This document shows, one piece after another, positions 56,836-64,000 of a stretch of DNA of 64,000 nucleotides. The stretch spans positions 2,604,001 through 2,668,000 of the forward strand of contig CP121688.1 in the NCBI GenBank assembly GCA_038396625.1, in the 5' to 3' direction. Position 1 is the stretch's first letter. Each line of letters begins with the position of its first letter. This DNA comes from G038396625 sp038396625 (GTDB lineage Bacteria > Bacillota > Clostridia > Peptostreptococcales > Thermotaleaceae). Both the position numbers and the translations under genes were made by a program. The notes under the pieces were generated by a model that was not told where the DNA came from, ran no database searches, and saw only the letters and a list, made by a program, of their open reading frames with translations.

Positions 56836-57024
56836 TTTTTCCTCCCCATTTTGCTATGTCATTTTATCTCACATATTATTATAATCACAAATTTTTGTTA
56901 ATTTATGGTGACACTATATGTAAAACAAATTGTAATTTTCCTTAATAATCCCTCCTCTCTTTTTTATTTTTACTAATAACAATCAAAGATACCTAAAAAT
57001 CAAAGCATCTTTAACTTATATTTT

Positions 57025-57043
57025 GATAATGATAATTGTTATC
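57025..57043 (-). promoter_or_regulatory. Fur box upstream of the siderophore system
   Basis: GATAATGATAATTGTTATC (57025-57043) matches the Fur consensus GATAATGATAATCATTATC at 17 of 19 positions. It lies about 190 nt before the binding-protein start and should mediate iron repression. Confidence 0.85.
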
Positions 57044-57205
57044 ATTAGTTCCTATTTTAGTTTATACTATTTCTTTTGTCAAGTATCATTAAAAAGATTT
57101 TTGTATTTTATTCTTCAGTTTACACTTTTACAGACATTTTTTCATAAGCTCATATTGGGGCTTTTTCTTTGCTTTAAATGCTAAAAGAAGATTATATGCA
57201 ATTAA

Positions 57206-57239
57206 AAACCTACTGGTTCTAATAGAAACCAGTAGGTTT
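57206..57239 (-). terminator. Terminator of the DUF1540 gene
   Basis: A perfect 13-bp stem (AAACCTACTGGTT and its complement) begins 9 nt after the stop codon and is followed on the minus strand by TTTTTAATT. Confidence 0.85.
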
Positions 57240-57247
57240 ATTAATGA

Positions 57248-57409
57248 CTATTTTTCAGCTTCGAAGCTTCCACAATCTGTAGCTTCTTGAGAATTGGCTC
57301 TTTCATGATGCTTAACCACATTAATATGGTCTAGGCTACAATAGGATTGATCTTTTGCATGATACTTACACTCATTCACTGTACAACCAATACTTTTATT
57401 AATTTTCAC
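57248..57409 (-). CDS. DUF1540 cysteine-rich protein
   Basis: A 53-residue protein of the DUF1540 family with the spaced cysteines IGCTVNECKYHAK, SYCSL and TDCGSF, probably a small metal-binding unit. It begins at GTG 57409, 8 nt after GGAGGTG; the ATG two bases upstream is followed directly by TGA and cannot be used. Such proteins are frequent in spore-forming Clostridia, with unknown role. Monocistronic with its own terminator. Confidence 0.87.
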   Translation of the reverse strand: MKINKSIGCTVNECKYHAKDQSYCSLDHINVVKHHERANSQEATDCGSFEAEK

Positions 57410-57677
57410 ATTTTTCACCTCCAAGATATTGTTCAGTTATATTTTAAGCATTTATAGAATTTATTATTCTATTTATTTATTATGTTTGCAATCTAAAAAT
57501 TAGCATCTGAAATTTTACTTTTTGTTATGGTATTTTTATTAAAATGGGAAAACTATAAAATATAATTTTGTTTAATATGTTTTTGAGAACCTTTACCAGT
57601 ATTTTAAATAGCACATTTTCTTTCCGCTACAATCATTGTCCTCTTAATAAAATTTTTTTTATTTTCGTCAAGCCTTA

Positions 57678-57843
57678 TCATAAATTAAAGCTTCCTGGTA
57701 GTACTCTATCCATTGAATTTACTGTCATTTCACCAGTGACCCCCATAGCCATAATTGCCGCTACTACCGTATTAAAGCTTTTAGCCAAGCTCTTACAAGC
57801 TACTATCGCATGTAAGTAATCTTTCAGCAATTTTGTTTAACAT
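57678..57843 (-). pseudogene. Decayed reading frame behind the TPP riboswitch
   Basis: ATG 57843 follows AGGAGGAT, the right place for the riboswitch-controlled gene, but the frame stops after 16 codons (MLNKIAERLLTCDSSL). In another frame the sequence reads on as IVACKSLAKSFNTVVAAIMA and ends GSFNL at 57678. A frameshifted and truncated gene is the simplest reading. The product is not recognisable; a thiamine uptake or synthesis gene would be expected from the riboswitch. Downstream to 57410 nothing else is seen. Confidence 0.5.
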
Positions 57844-57864
57844 ATAATCCTCCTCAAATGACAT

Positions 57865-57901
57865 AAAAAAGGGAATGCGCAAGTAAGGCATTCCCTTTTT
57901 T
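57865..57901 (-). terminator. Riboswitch terminator
   Basis: AAAAAAGGGAATGC and GCATTCCCTTTTTT form a perfect 14-bp stem with its own T run 14 nt after the TPP riboswitch, ready to stop transcription when thiamine pyrophosphate is bound. Confidence 0.88.
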
Positions 57902-57914
57902 AAAAAGTTCAATT

Positions 57915-57993
57915 ACTTCCCTACGCTGGTATTACCCAAACAGGTTAAAAGGGTTAAGATTTCTCTCTCTCAGCCGAATGGCACCCCTAGTAA
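57915..57993 (-). ncRNA. TPP riboswitch (thi box)
   Basis: On the minus strand the conserved elements appear in order: ACTAGGGGTGCC, GGCTGAGA, ACCCTT, ACCTG, TGGGTAATACCAGCGTAGGG. This is a complete TPP aptamer. It is followed by a terminator and a ribosome site, so it is a transcriptional off-switch. The gene it should control is decayed. Confidence 0.95.
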
Positions 57994-58247
57994 ATATTTT
58001 TAACAGAATGTTGCATGCTGTCTATGATCGTTTTTATCGCACCATTAGGGGTCGGGTCCTATACAGCATTAGTGCAATTAATAAAAAAAGCAATCATTCC
58101 TGTAGTAACAACTATCGTTATATTTTGAGTAATAGATGTAAGTAGAAAGTGTACCAATAATCATTATTCCTATCAGCAATGTAGTTAAAGGCATTAACAA
58201 TAACTTTACCTTGATTTTATCTCCAACAAATATCTGCTATCCCACAT
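57987..58247 (-). pseudogene. Decayed small membrane protein gene
   Basis: From ATG/GTG near 58247 (AGAGAGG upstream) a frame with an early stop reads IFVGDKIKVKLLLMPLTTLL and a hydrophobic continuation; a frameshift later, ITIVVTTGMIAFFINCTNAV, another stop, then DPTPNGAIKTIIDSMQHSV until 57987. Two hydrophobic segments and a continuous protein-like composition across the shifts argue for a disrupted membrane protein. I cannot name the family. Its end overlaps the first bases of the riboswitch. From 58248 to 58528 I see no gene. Confidence 0.45.
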
Positions 58248-58528
58248 ACTATAACCTCTCTTTATTTTTGCTATAGAATTAGTCTATGTGGGTGTTCTAA
58301 ATATGTGTTTGTCATAAACCTACACCCCTCTTCTACTGATATCTTTGATTTTACTTTTAACCCCAATTCTTTTTCTTTTCGAAAACTTGACTGAAAGCTT
58401 GGCAGTAGCCGTAAACCTCAATTTAAACTATTATGATCTCAAAGACATTGCATTTCTGTGAATCGAAGCACATTTCCTGAACCTAGGGAATATAATAATG
58501 TTATAATCCTATGAAAGGAATGAGTCAT

Positions 58529-59125
58529 ATGTATAATGTTTATAAAAGATATCCATGTCATTATTACGTTAACACACCACTATATTATTCAGGTAATATG
58601 TGTAATGTTTGTACAATGTATCCATGTCCTTACTCCATTAATACACCCCTGTATAATACAGATCATTTTTCACACGCAGAAAAGGATAATGGTTTCATTG
58701 AATTAAAGGATTATGGATCGAATCCGTTTGTGGTCAATATCGAGAAAGCTACTAAGCAAAACAATAATTTTCGTACTGCTTTATGGACAGGAAGCCATTT
58801 GCAACTTACTTTGATGAGTATCAATGTTGGGGAAGACATCGGTTTAGAGGTGCATCCTAACCTTGATCAGTTCATACGTATTGAAGAAGGTCAAGGACTC
58901 GTTAAAATGGGAGATAGAAAAGACAAGTTGAATTTTCAGGAAAAAATCTATGATGATTATGCCTTTATCATACCTGCTGGTAAATGGCATAATTTAATCA
59001 ACACAGGTAATAAACCCATTAAGTTGTACTCTATTTATGCACCACCCCAGCATCCATATGGTACAGTTCATAAAACGAAAGAAGATGCAGAAGCTGCTGA
59101 AGAAAACCACGATCACTATATCTAA
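58529..59125 (+). CDS. Cupin protein with duplicated Cys/Tyr/Pro N-terminus
   Basis: A 198-residue protein. Residues 1-46 are two tandem 23-residue units built on MxNVxxxYPCxYxxNTPLY, and residues about 80-170 form a cupin barrel (EVHPNLDQFIRIEEGQGLV, motif 1, and AFIIPAGKWHNLINTG, motif 2) with the metal-binding histidines kept. ATG 58529 is 9 nt from AAAGGA, better than the ATG six codons earlier. The terminal part is His/Glu-rich. The Cys/Tyr-rich head recalls spore-coat proteins, an inference only. Confidence 0.85.
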   Translation: MYNVYKRYPCHYYVNTPLYYSGNMCNVCTMYPCPYSINTPLYNTDHFSHAEKDNGFIELKDYGSNPFVVNIEKATKQNNNFRTALWTGSHLQLTLMSINVGEDIGLEVHPNLDQFIRIEEGQGLVKMGDRKDKLNFQEKIYDDYAFIIPAGKWHNLINTGNKPIKLYSIYAPPQHPYGTVHKTKEDAEAAEENHDHYI

Positions 59126-59163
59126 AGATTTATTGGTTCAAAAATTTTGATATAATATGAGTA

Positions 59164-59200
59164 AGAAATGCTTAGTGCTATAAATACTAAGCATCTTTCT
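59164..59200 (+). terminator. Terminator after the cupin gene
   Basis: AGAAATGCTTAGT and ACTAAGCATCTTTCT pair with one bulge, 38 nt after the stop, T-rich at the end. Confidence 0.65.
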
Positions 59201-59365
59201 CTTTGGTTTAAGAGGAATAGTTATAAAGAAATATATTATTTTTTTATTATTCTTGAATTTTCCCATATATAAATAATAGTTGTAATAAACCTGTTGGATT
59301 CTGCGATGTCTTCTAAAGCGAAATATCATCTTATCCATCGTTTAAATAATATATCAGAAATAATC

Positions 59366-59403
59366 AAATAGCCCTGAAAATGTGAATAATTCCAGGACTA
59401 TTT
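59366..59403 (-). terminator. Terminator of the epimerase operon
   Basis: AAATAG-CCTG and CAGG-CTATTT pair with one mismatch, 39 nt after the CocE/S15 hydrolase stop codon. No gene is supported between 59201 and 59441. Confidence 0.55.
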
Positions 59404-59441
59404 CAACGAAGTTACTATCAGTTAGATGAACGAATCTCCAT

Positions 59442-61532
59442 TCATCCCTCAACGGGCAGTATTATTCGTGAAGGATATTTCTCGCCATGATAGACGGTAT
59501 TCTCAGCTATTACAATTTTTGTACTGTTATATGCCTTTTCAGTGTTGCTATGGGGGAATATATAATTTTTGGCGCTTGATGTTATTGTAAATCTAATTTT
59601 ATGACCTTTTTTAAAAGTGTTGGATATTTTGGAAGTACGTATTCTAAATACATAGACTTCACCAACCCTCATAAGCTCTGGTTTGGTAAAACTATTTCTG
59701 TATTTTGCTGTAAGCAGTCCGTCTGTAAGTTTTATGGAGTTTCCTTCTTCATCTACGTCAAGGACCCTTATCACCCAATCCGTATCTACAGCACTGCTAG
59801 AAGCATAAAACTCTGCTTTAATATCCCCTGTAATAGTTAAGTCCGCCTGCAACGCCTCGGAGGTATAACATAAAATATCTTTTCTCTTCTCTTCATCTTT
59901 ATAATTTCCTGGGACTGCTACTTCATTTTCAGAAACATCTATAAGATGCAATGCAGGATTCTGGGGATCATAAATATATGTGTCCTTGCCATTTTCCTTT
60001 ACAGCCTCGAATGCTAATCTGCCGTCTCCCATGGAGCTATTTGCATTACCGCAGCTATCTAGGTACATTTCTACATATTTATTATCATTCAAAGGCCAGT
60101 TATCGGCAGTTTTCCATTGATTGCTGCCCACTGTATAATACTCTACTACAGGCCCTTGGTTTATTCCATTTTCCACACCCTTAAGATGACAATCAAACCA
60201 TGCAAGGTAATTATAGTCTAAGTCATATCGCAAAGCATTATTACCGAAAGCGACACCATGCAAGTCTCTTGTAGAGTTACCGCTATGCATCCAAGGTCCC
60301 AGTATTGTTTTCTTGTTTTTCTCCGGGAAATCTCTAATGACATTCAAGGCTTCCGTAGTGCCCATGCCATTATCGTCATACCAACCTGATACAACCATTA
60401 TAGCTATGTCTTTAATATTATTTTTATTGGCATACCAGTCTGTCTTTTTCCAGTACTCATCATAATGATCCCTGCTAAACCACTGATCAATAAACTCAAC
60501 AGGATATCTTAATGTTTTTTTTACAACATCTTGAAAAGGCCTTATGTTTAAAACTTCATCCCAATCATCTCGCACCATAAGCTCAGGTCTAAACTTCTTA
60601 CTTGACACGGCAAATGCCCAGGCCAGCATGCCTGAAACAAAAGCTCCACCCTTTCTAGGCATATCTGTAAATGGCCCTCCAGCTGTCACGATACTCACCA
60701 TTGCCTTTAGATATGGATTTCCTGTAGATGCAAGTGCCCATTGCACATAGCCCCCATAGGAACCTCCTATCATACCTATTCTCTGATTGCTCCAAGATTG
60801 CTTTGCAATCCAGTTTGCCGTGTCATTTCCATCTTCAGCCTCATAATACATGGGTAACCATTTGCCCTCTGATTCGTTTCTCCCTCTGACATCTTGAATT
60901 ACAAGAGCATATCCTCTCATGACATATTTCAGGTGATAATCTGTAAAAGCCTCTTTACCATAGGGTGTTCGTACTAGAATAACAGGCAGTTTTTCATTTA
61001 AGCCCTTAGGCAGGTAAATATTAGTTGAGAGCTTTACGCCATCTCTCATTTCTACCATAAACTCACCTAAAAACCCTACTGGATACGTTTTTTCGTCTTT
61101 ATATTTGTCTTTCCATATTCTGAAAGAAGTTTTTTGCTCATAGCCTTCTTCTACCATACATGTACACCACTCCCTGGCAACACAATTAAAACCAACTATT
61201 TTATTATCTGCAACTACAATATCCAAGGGAAACTTTTTGTTTCTTTGAACCCAGATACCATTATACTTAGAATATATTTCACCAAAAGGTGTCTCAATCC
61301 TATCGTTGTTAGCCTTTACGAATATTTCCTCATAGATTTTAAGCCTTTTACTCAATGCTTTCATGTCAATTTTGGTAAACTCACTGTAAAAATTATAATC
61401 TTCTTCAGTCAAAGGGCTCAGCGTTTCCAACTCGTTCTTAAATACATTTAACCTTTCATGAAATACATTGCCTCCGTCAAAATAGATATAACCATAATGA
61501 ATACCTGTTTGATACAATGTGAACTTTCTCAA
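59442..61532 (-). CDS. CocE/NonD-family hydrolase with extra N-terminal domain
   Basis: A 696-residue serine hydrolase of the X-Pro dipeptidyl-peptidase (S15)/CocE group. Residues about 150-420 are the alpha/beta hydrolase with VEMRDGVKLSTNIYLPKG, nucleophile in GMIGGSYGGYVQWALA near 257, acid in SGWYDDNGMGT near 388 and histidine in LGPWMHSGN near 420; a C-terminal jelly roll follows. The first 150 residues are an addition not usual in CocE proteins. It starts at TTG 61532, 10 nt from AAGGAG. No signal peptide. Last gene of the epimerase operon; a peptide or ester substrate is likely. Confidence 0.9.
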   Translation of the reverse strand: MRKFTLYQTGIHYGYIYFDGGNVFHERLNVFKNELETLSPLTEEDYNFYSEFTKIDMKALSKRLKIYEEIFVKANNDRIETPFGEIYSKYNGIWVQRNKKFPLDIVVADNKIVGFNCVAREWCTCMVEEGYEQKTSFRIWKDKYKDEKTYPVGFLGEFMVEMRDGVKLSTNIYLPKGLNEKLPVILVRTPYGKEAFTDYHLKYVMRGYALVIQDVRGRNESEGKWLPMYYEAEDGNDTANWIAKQSWSNQRIGMIGGSYGGYVQWALASTGNPYLKAMVSIVTAGGPFTDMPRKGGAFVSGMLAWAFAVSSKKFRPELMVRDDWDEVLNIRPFQDVVKKTLRYPVEFIDQWFSRDHYDEYWKKTDWYANKNNIKDIAIMVVSGWYDDNGMGTTEALNVIRDFPEKNKKTILGPWMHSGNSTRDLHGVAFGNNALRYDLDYNYLAWFDCHLKGVENGINQGPVVEYYTVGSNQWKTADNWPLNDNKYVEMYLDSCGNANSSMGDGRLAFEAVKENGKDTYIYDPQNPALHLIDVSENEVAVPGNYKDEEKRKDILCYTSEALQADLTITGDIKAEFYASSSAVDTDWVIRVLDVDEEGNSIKLTDGLLTAKYRNSFTKPELMRVGEVYVFRIRTSKISNTFKKGHKIRFTITSSAKNYIFPHSNTEKAYNSTKIVIAENTVYHGEKYPSRIILPVEG

Positions 61533-61546
61533 CTCTACATCACTCC

Positions 61547-62707
61547 TTACATGCCAAGTATTGCTTTAATTGCATAAGAAACCATTATTCCAGCATAGTT
61601 TCCTGCCAGTCCGCCTATGACACCCATCACAACTGATATACCCACCAGTGATTTCCATTCTGCAGACGCGGCGACCAAAGCTGCCGTAGCGCCATCTGCA
61701 ATAGCGGCTACAATTCCTAATAGCACATATTGATATTTTATTTTGAACATTCTAGCCAATACAAGGTGTAAAAGCAAACTTCCGCCAACTACTGTAAAGC
61801 AGAATAAACTAATCATAATCGTAGAACCAAAGAATTGCTTTAGATCTACTGCAAAGCCTATGATTGCTAAAAAAATCAGTGCTACATAAAGACCTAAGTC
61901 TAGATTTCCTTTAAGTTTTTGAACTGGCTTTAATTGACCAGCGATTACGGCAATGGTAGTTATAAGCAGTATTCTAACTGCGCTCTTATAGGCTACCGGA
62001 GAAAATTCCGCTAAATACCCAGCTACCGCAGCTATAGTAAAACCAATTGCCAGCATCCATGCGATATCTTTTATGCTCCACTCCTTAGCGCCCATAAGCT
62101 CTACATGATCCTTCGTATCCAAATCATTCTCAGAAACTGCGTATGGCCAGAGTTTTTGGAATGTCTTCGATTTCTTTATAAGTGCAGGAGCTGCAAATAG
62201 AAATATCAAAGAAGGCATTCCTATAACGTAATCTGCTGCATTCGCTGCAGCTATGGTTGCACTGCTGGCGTTAAGACCTGCTGCAATAGCATTTAAGTTA
62301 CTGCTCCCTCCCGTATAGGTACCCACAAACATTCCTGCAACCTTCCAGCCTTCATCGATTTTAGGCGCAAAAATAAGTCCTGCTAAAAAAGCCATGAAGC
62401 TGACGCTAGTTACGGCTATCGCTATCGATAATAAAGGCTCTTTAGATATTTTCTTTAATGCCTTGAGGTCTACGCCAATAATCATTATCGCAATGGAAAC
62501 GGGTATACAATAGTATATAAGGGTTCCATAGAGTTCTGTACTTACAGGTACTATTTTAAGATTTGATAGTATAATACCTATGATAATGACTGTCAATGCT
62601 GGTCCAAGACTTTTAAACAGTCTGAATTTTTGAAGATATAACCCTCCTGCAACCATGGCAGTTATTACCGCAATCAAGGCAGGTGTGCTTGATAATACAG
62701 TTTCCAT
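61547..62707 (-). CDS. DUF819 family membrane transporter
   Basis: A 386-residue membrane protein with ten or more helices. VAGMFVGTYTGGSSNLNAIA near 125-145 and DGATAALVAASAEWKSLVGI near 340 are family hallmarks of DUF819 (YjcL-like) proteins. The fold suggests a secondary transporter. It lies 23 nt after the dipeptide epimerase, so dipeptides or amino acids are natural candidates as substrate. AAAGGGGG precedes ATG 62707. Confidence 0.88.
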   Translation of the reverse strand: METVLSSTPALIAVITAMVAGGLYLQKFRLFKSLGPALTVIIIGIILSNLKIVPVSTELYGTLIYYCIPVSIAIMIIGVDLKALKKISKEPLLSIAIAVTSVSFMAFLAGLIFAPKIDEGWKVAGMFVGTYTGGSSNLNAIAAGLNASSATIAAANAADYVIGMPSLIFLFAAPALIKKSKTFQKLWPYAVSENDLDTKDHVELMGAKEWSIKDIAWMLAIGFTIAAVAGYLAEFSPVAYKSAVRILLITTIAVIAGQLKPVQKLKGNLDLGLYVALIFLAIIGFAVDLKQFFGSTIMISLFCFTVVGGSLLLHLVLARMFKIKYQYVLLGIVAAIADGATAALVAASAEWKSLVGISVVMGVIGGLAGNYAGIMVSYAIKAILGM

Positions 62708-62730
62708 TTAATTTCCCCCTTTATTTATTA

Positions 62731-63798
62731 TTACATATTGATGTTTATACCTAACCCTGGTTCATTCAGTAGTGTTATGACATCTCCTTCTATTACGAAT
62801 CCTCCTTTTATGCCATCGGATTCCTGGCAATACATGAAACTATCCAAATCTGTTTCGGTTATATTTCTTTTTGCTGCTATCAAGCTTGCTGCTGCTGTTA
62901 TGGCCACTCTTGTTTCAAGCATACATCCCAGCATGCATTTAACCCCTGCTGCTTCGGCAATAGCATTGATTTTTTCTGCCGGATAAAGACCTCCGCTTTT
63001 CATCAGTTTTATGTTTAATATATCTGCAGCTTCTTTTCTAACTACTTTTAATGCATCATATGGACTATGTATTGTCTCATCAAGCATCACTTTTATATTT
63101 GTTTTGCTTCTTATGAAAGCAGCACCATCTATATTCCAATATGGCAAGGATTGTTCTATAGCTTCTACCTTATAGTCCTCCAAAGCTTTAGATACTCCTA
63201 CGGCATCATTGACGCTCCAACCTTGATTAGCATCCATTCTAAGCCTTATATTATATCCTACTGCTTCTCTTATAAATCTTATCGCTTCAATATCATTTTC
63301 AGGAGCTATTCCTGCCTTTATTTTTAATATTCTAAAGCCCTCTGCCACTCTTCGTTTTGCTTCTTCCGCCATATCTTTTGGGGATCCTATTCCGATAGTC
63401 ATATCTGTCTGAATCTTATTGTCAAAACCTCCAAGCACTTTGTATAGAGGTGCACCCATCACTTTGCCTTTAATGTCATGAAGAGCAATATCAATTGCTG
63501 CTTTTGCCGATGTATTTCCTATAGCCGCCCTATCCATGATATGGTGTATCCGCTCTATAGCTAAGGGATCTTTTCCAATCAAAAAACTTTTAAAAGCTTC
63601 AAGAGTAAGCAAAACGGTATCCACACTTTCTCCAGTAACCGGTGAAAACGGAGCTGCTTCTCCATACCCAAAATAACCTTCATCAGTCAAAATTTTAACG
63701 ATTACAGTTTCACAATATTCTATGGTTCCTAGGGCTACTACAAAGGGTTTTTTTAATTTAATTCTAACTTTCTCATACTTCAAATCTGTAATTTTCAA
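62731..63798 (-). CDS. Dipeptide epimerase (L-Ala-D/L-Glu epimerase type)
   Basis: Enolase-superfamily enzyme that epimerises dipeptides such as L-Ala-D-Glu from cell-wall turnover. The 355-residue protein has the catalytic lysine pair in RILKIKAG near 160, metal ligands in RLRMDANQGW near 190, EQSLPYWN near 217 and MLDETIHS near 242, and the second lysine in LNIKLMKSGG near 266. TTG 63798 has GGAGG at 8 nt, better than GTG 63804. First gene of an operon with a DUF819 permease and a CocE/S15 hydrolase. Confidence 0.93.
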   Translation of the reverse strand: MKITDLKYEKVRIKLKKPFVVALGTIEYCETVIVKILTDEGYFGYGEAAPFSPVTGESVDTVLLTLEAFKSFLIGKDPLAIERIHHIMDRAAIGNTSAKAAIDIALHDIKGKVMGAPLYKVLGGFDNKIQTDMTIGIGSPKDMAEEAKRRVAEGFRILKIKAGIAPENDIEAIRFIREAVGYNIRLRMDANQGWSVNDAVGVSKALEDYKVEAIEQSLPYWNIDGAAFIRSKTNIKVMLDETIHSPYDALKVVRKEAADILNIKLMKSGGLYPAEKINAIAEAAGVKCMLGCMLETRVAITAAASLIAAKRNITETDLDSFMYCQESDGIKGGFVIEGDVITLLNEPGLGININM

Positions 63799-63842
63799 TA
63801 CCACTTCCTCCTTTTTTAGTTATACTAAAATATTATAAATAA

Positions 63843-63911
63843 TATTAGTATTTATAATATTATAATAAATATAGAAATTTTAGTCAATATAATATTTATT
63901 AGTATTTATAA
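63843..63911 (-). repeat. Pair of 15-bp direct repeats upstream of the epimerase operon
   Basis: TATTAGTATTTATAA occurs exactly at 63843-63857 and 63897-63911, 54 bp apart start to start (about five helical turns). The first copy belongs to an ATACTAA/TTAGTAT inverted repeat (63823-63851). Candidate operators; the AT richness calls for caution. Confidence 0.5.
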
Positions 63912-64000
63912 AATTCAAACATTTTATTGTGTGCTAACAAGGGAGGATATGCTTTAGTTAAAATTATATGCTATAATATAATTTCAGTAGTGTTGCAAAA

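Noticed and set aside
57568..57819. 83-codon plus-strand frame antisense to the decayed riboswitch gene
   Set aside because: No ribosome site; its sequence is the complement of the protein-like minus-strand fragment.
58374..58461. Plus-strand stretch reading FENLTESLAVAVNLNLNYYD
   Set aside because: Protein-like but without start, ribosome site or recognisable family; too short to call a gene fragment with confidence.
59138..59338. 66-codon minus-strand frame with basic N-terminus
   Set aside because: It crosses the cupin terminator, lacks a ribosome site and has AT-rich composition.
1..64000. Mobile elements, prophage, CRISPR arrays, toxin-antitoxin or biosynthetic gene clusters
   Set aside because: I looked for transposase or integrase signatures, regularly spaced repeats and defence-type genes and saw none; the accessory signals are decayed single genes instead.

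Overview
The window is AT-rich, with strong GGAGG-type ribosome binding sites, TTG/GTG starts, T-box, TPP and PyrR leader RNAs, and many sporulation genes (ytrH/ytrI, prkA-yhbH-spoVR, a YjcZ-like peptide, a GerMN lipoprotein). This points to an endospore-forming anaerobe of the Clostridia, probably motile (two chemoreceptors), of the Alkaliphilus/Natronincola kind; the genus is inference. About four fifths of the genes are on the minus strand. I found no insertion sequence, prophage, integrase, CRISPR array or rRNA.

Left part (1-16 kb): the 5' part of a PAS-GGDEF protein; a T-box-controlled isoleucyl-tRNA synthetase of the IleS2 kind whose HIGH signature reads GIHH; ytrH-ytrI; mnmA; an unknown small protein; then a long minus-strand operon running iclR-dctP-dctQ-dctM-M20 hydrolase-pyrC-pyrK-pyrD. 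A complete PyrR attenuator (promoter, PyrR-binding hairpin, antiterminator and terminator) lies in front of iclR. The combination of uptake system, orotate/dihydroorotate enzymes, dihydroorotase and carbamoyl-amino-acid hydrolase suggests uptake and use of orotate or related pyrimidine precursors. This is the most interesting system in the window.

Middle part (16-39 kb): an acetate channel, the prkA-yhbH-spoVR operon, a decayed response regulator, YitT, a DUF155 protein, pdxST, an inositol monophosphatase translationally coupled to an unlisted 59-residue protein, lipoproteins, a lipase-like hydrolase, a free-standing B3/B4 domain, free methionine sulfoxide reductase, a chemoreceptor, an MFS pump, a WYL regulator with a GyrI-like partner, a membrane leucine-rich-repeat protein and tRNA-Val(GAC).

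Right part (39-64 kb): an M16 peptidase, a GGDEF-EAL protein, a second chemoreceptor, a LysO-like exporter, enzyme I and an atypical HPr (HARAA instead of HARPA), DppA and an amino-acid racemase, a methyltransferase, a Fur-box-associated siderophore ABC system, a DUF1540 protein, an orphan TPP riboswitch in front of a decayed reading frame, a cupin with an N-terminal tandem duplication, and an operon of dipeptide epimerase, DUF819 permease and CocE/S15 hydrolase. Several of these suggest an amino-acid and peptide lifestyle.
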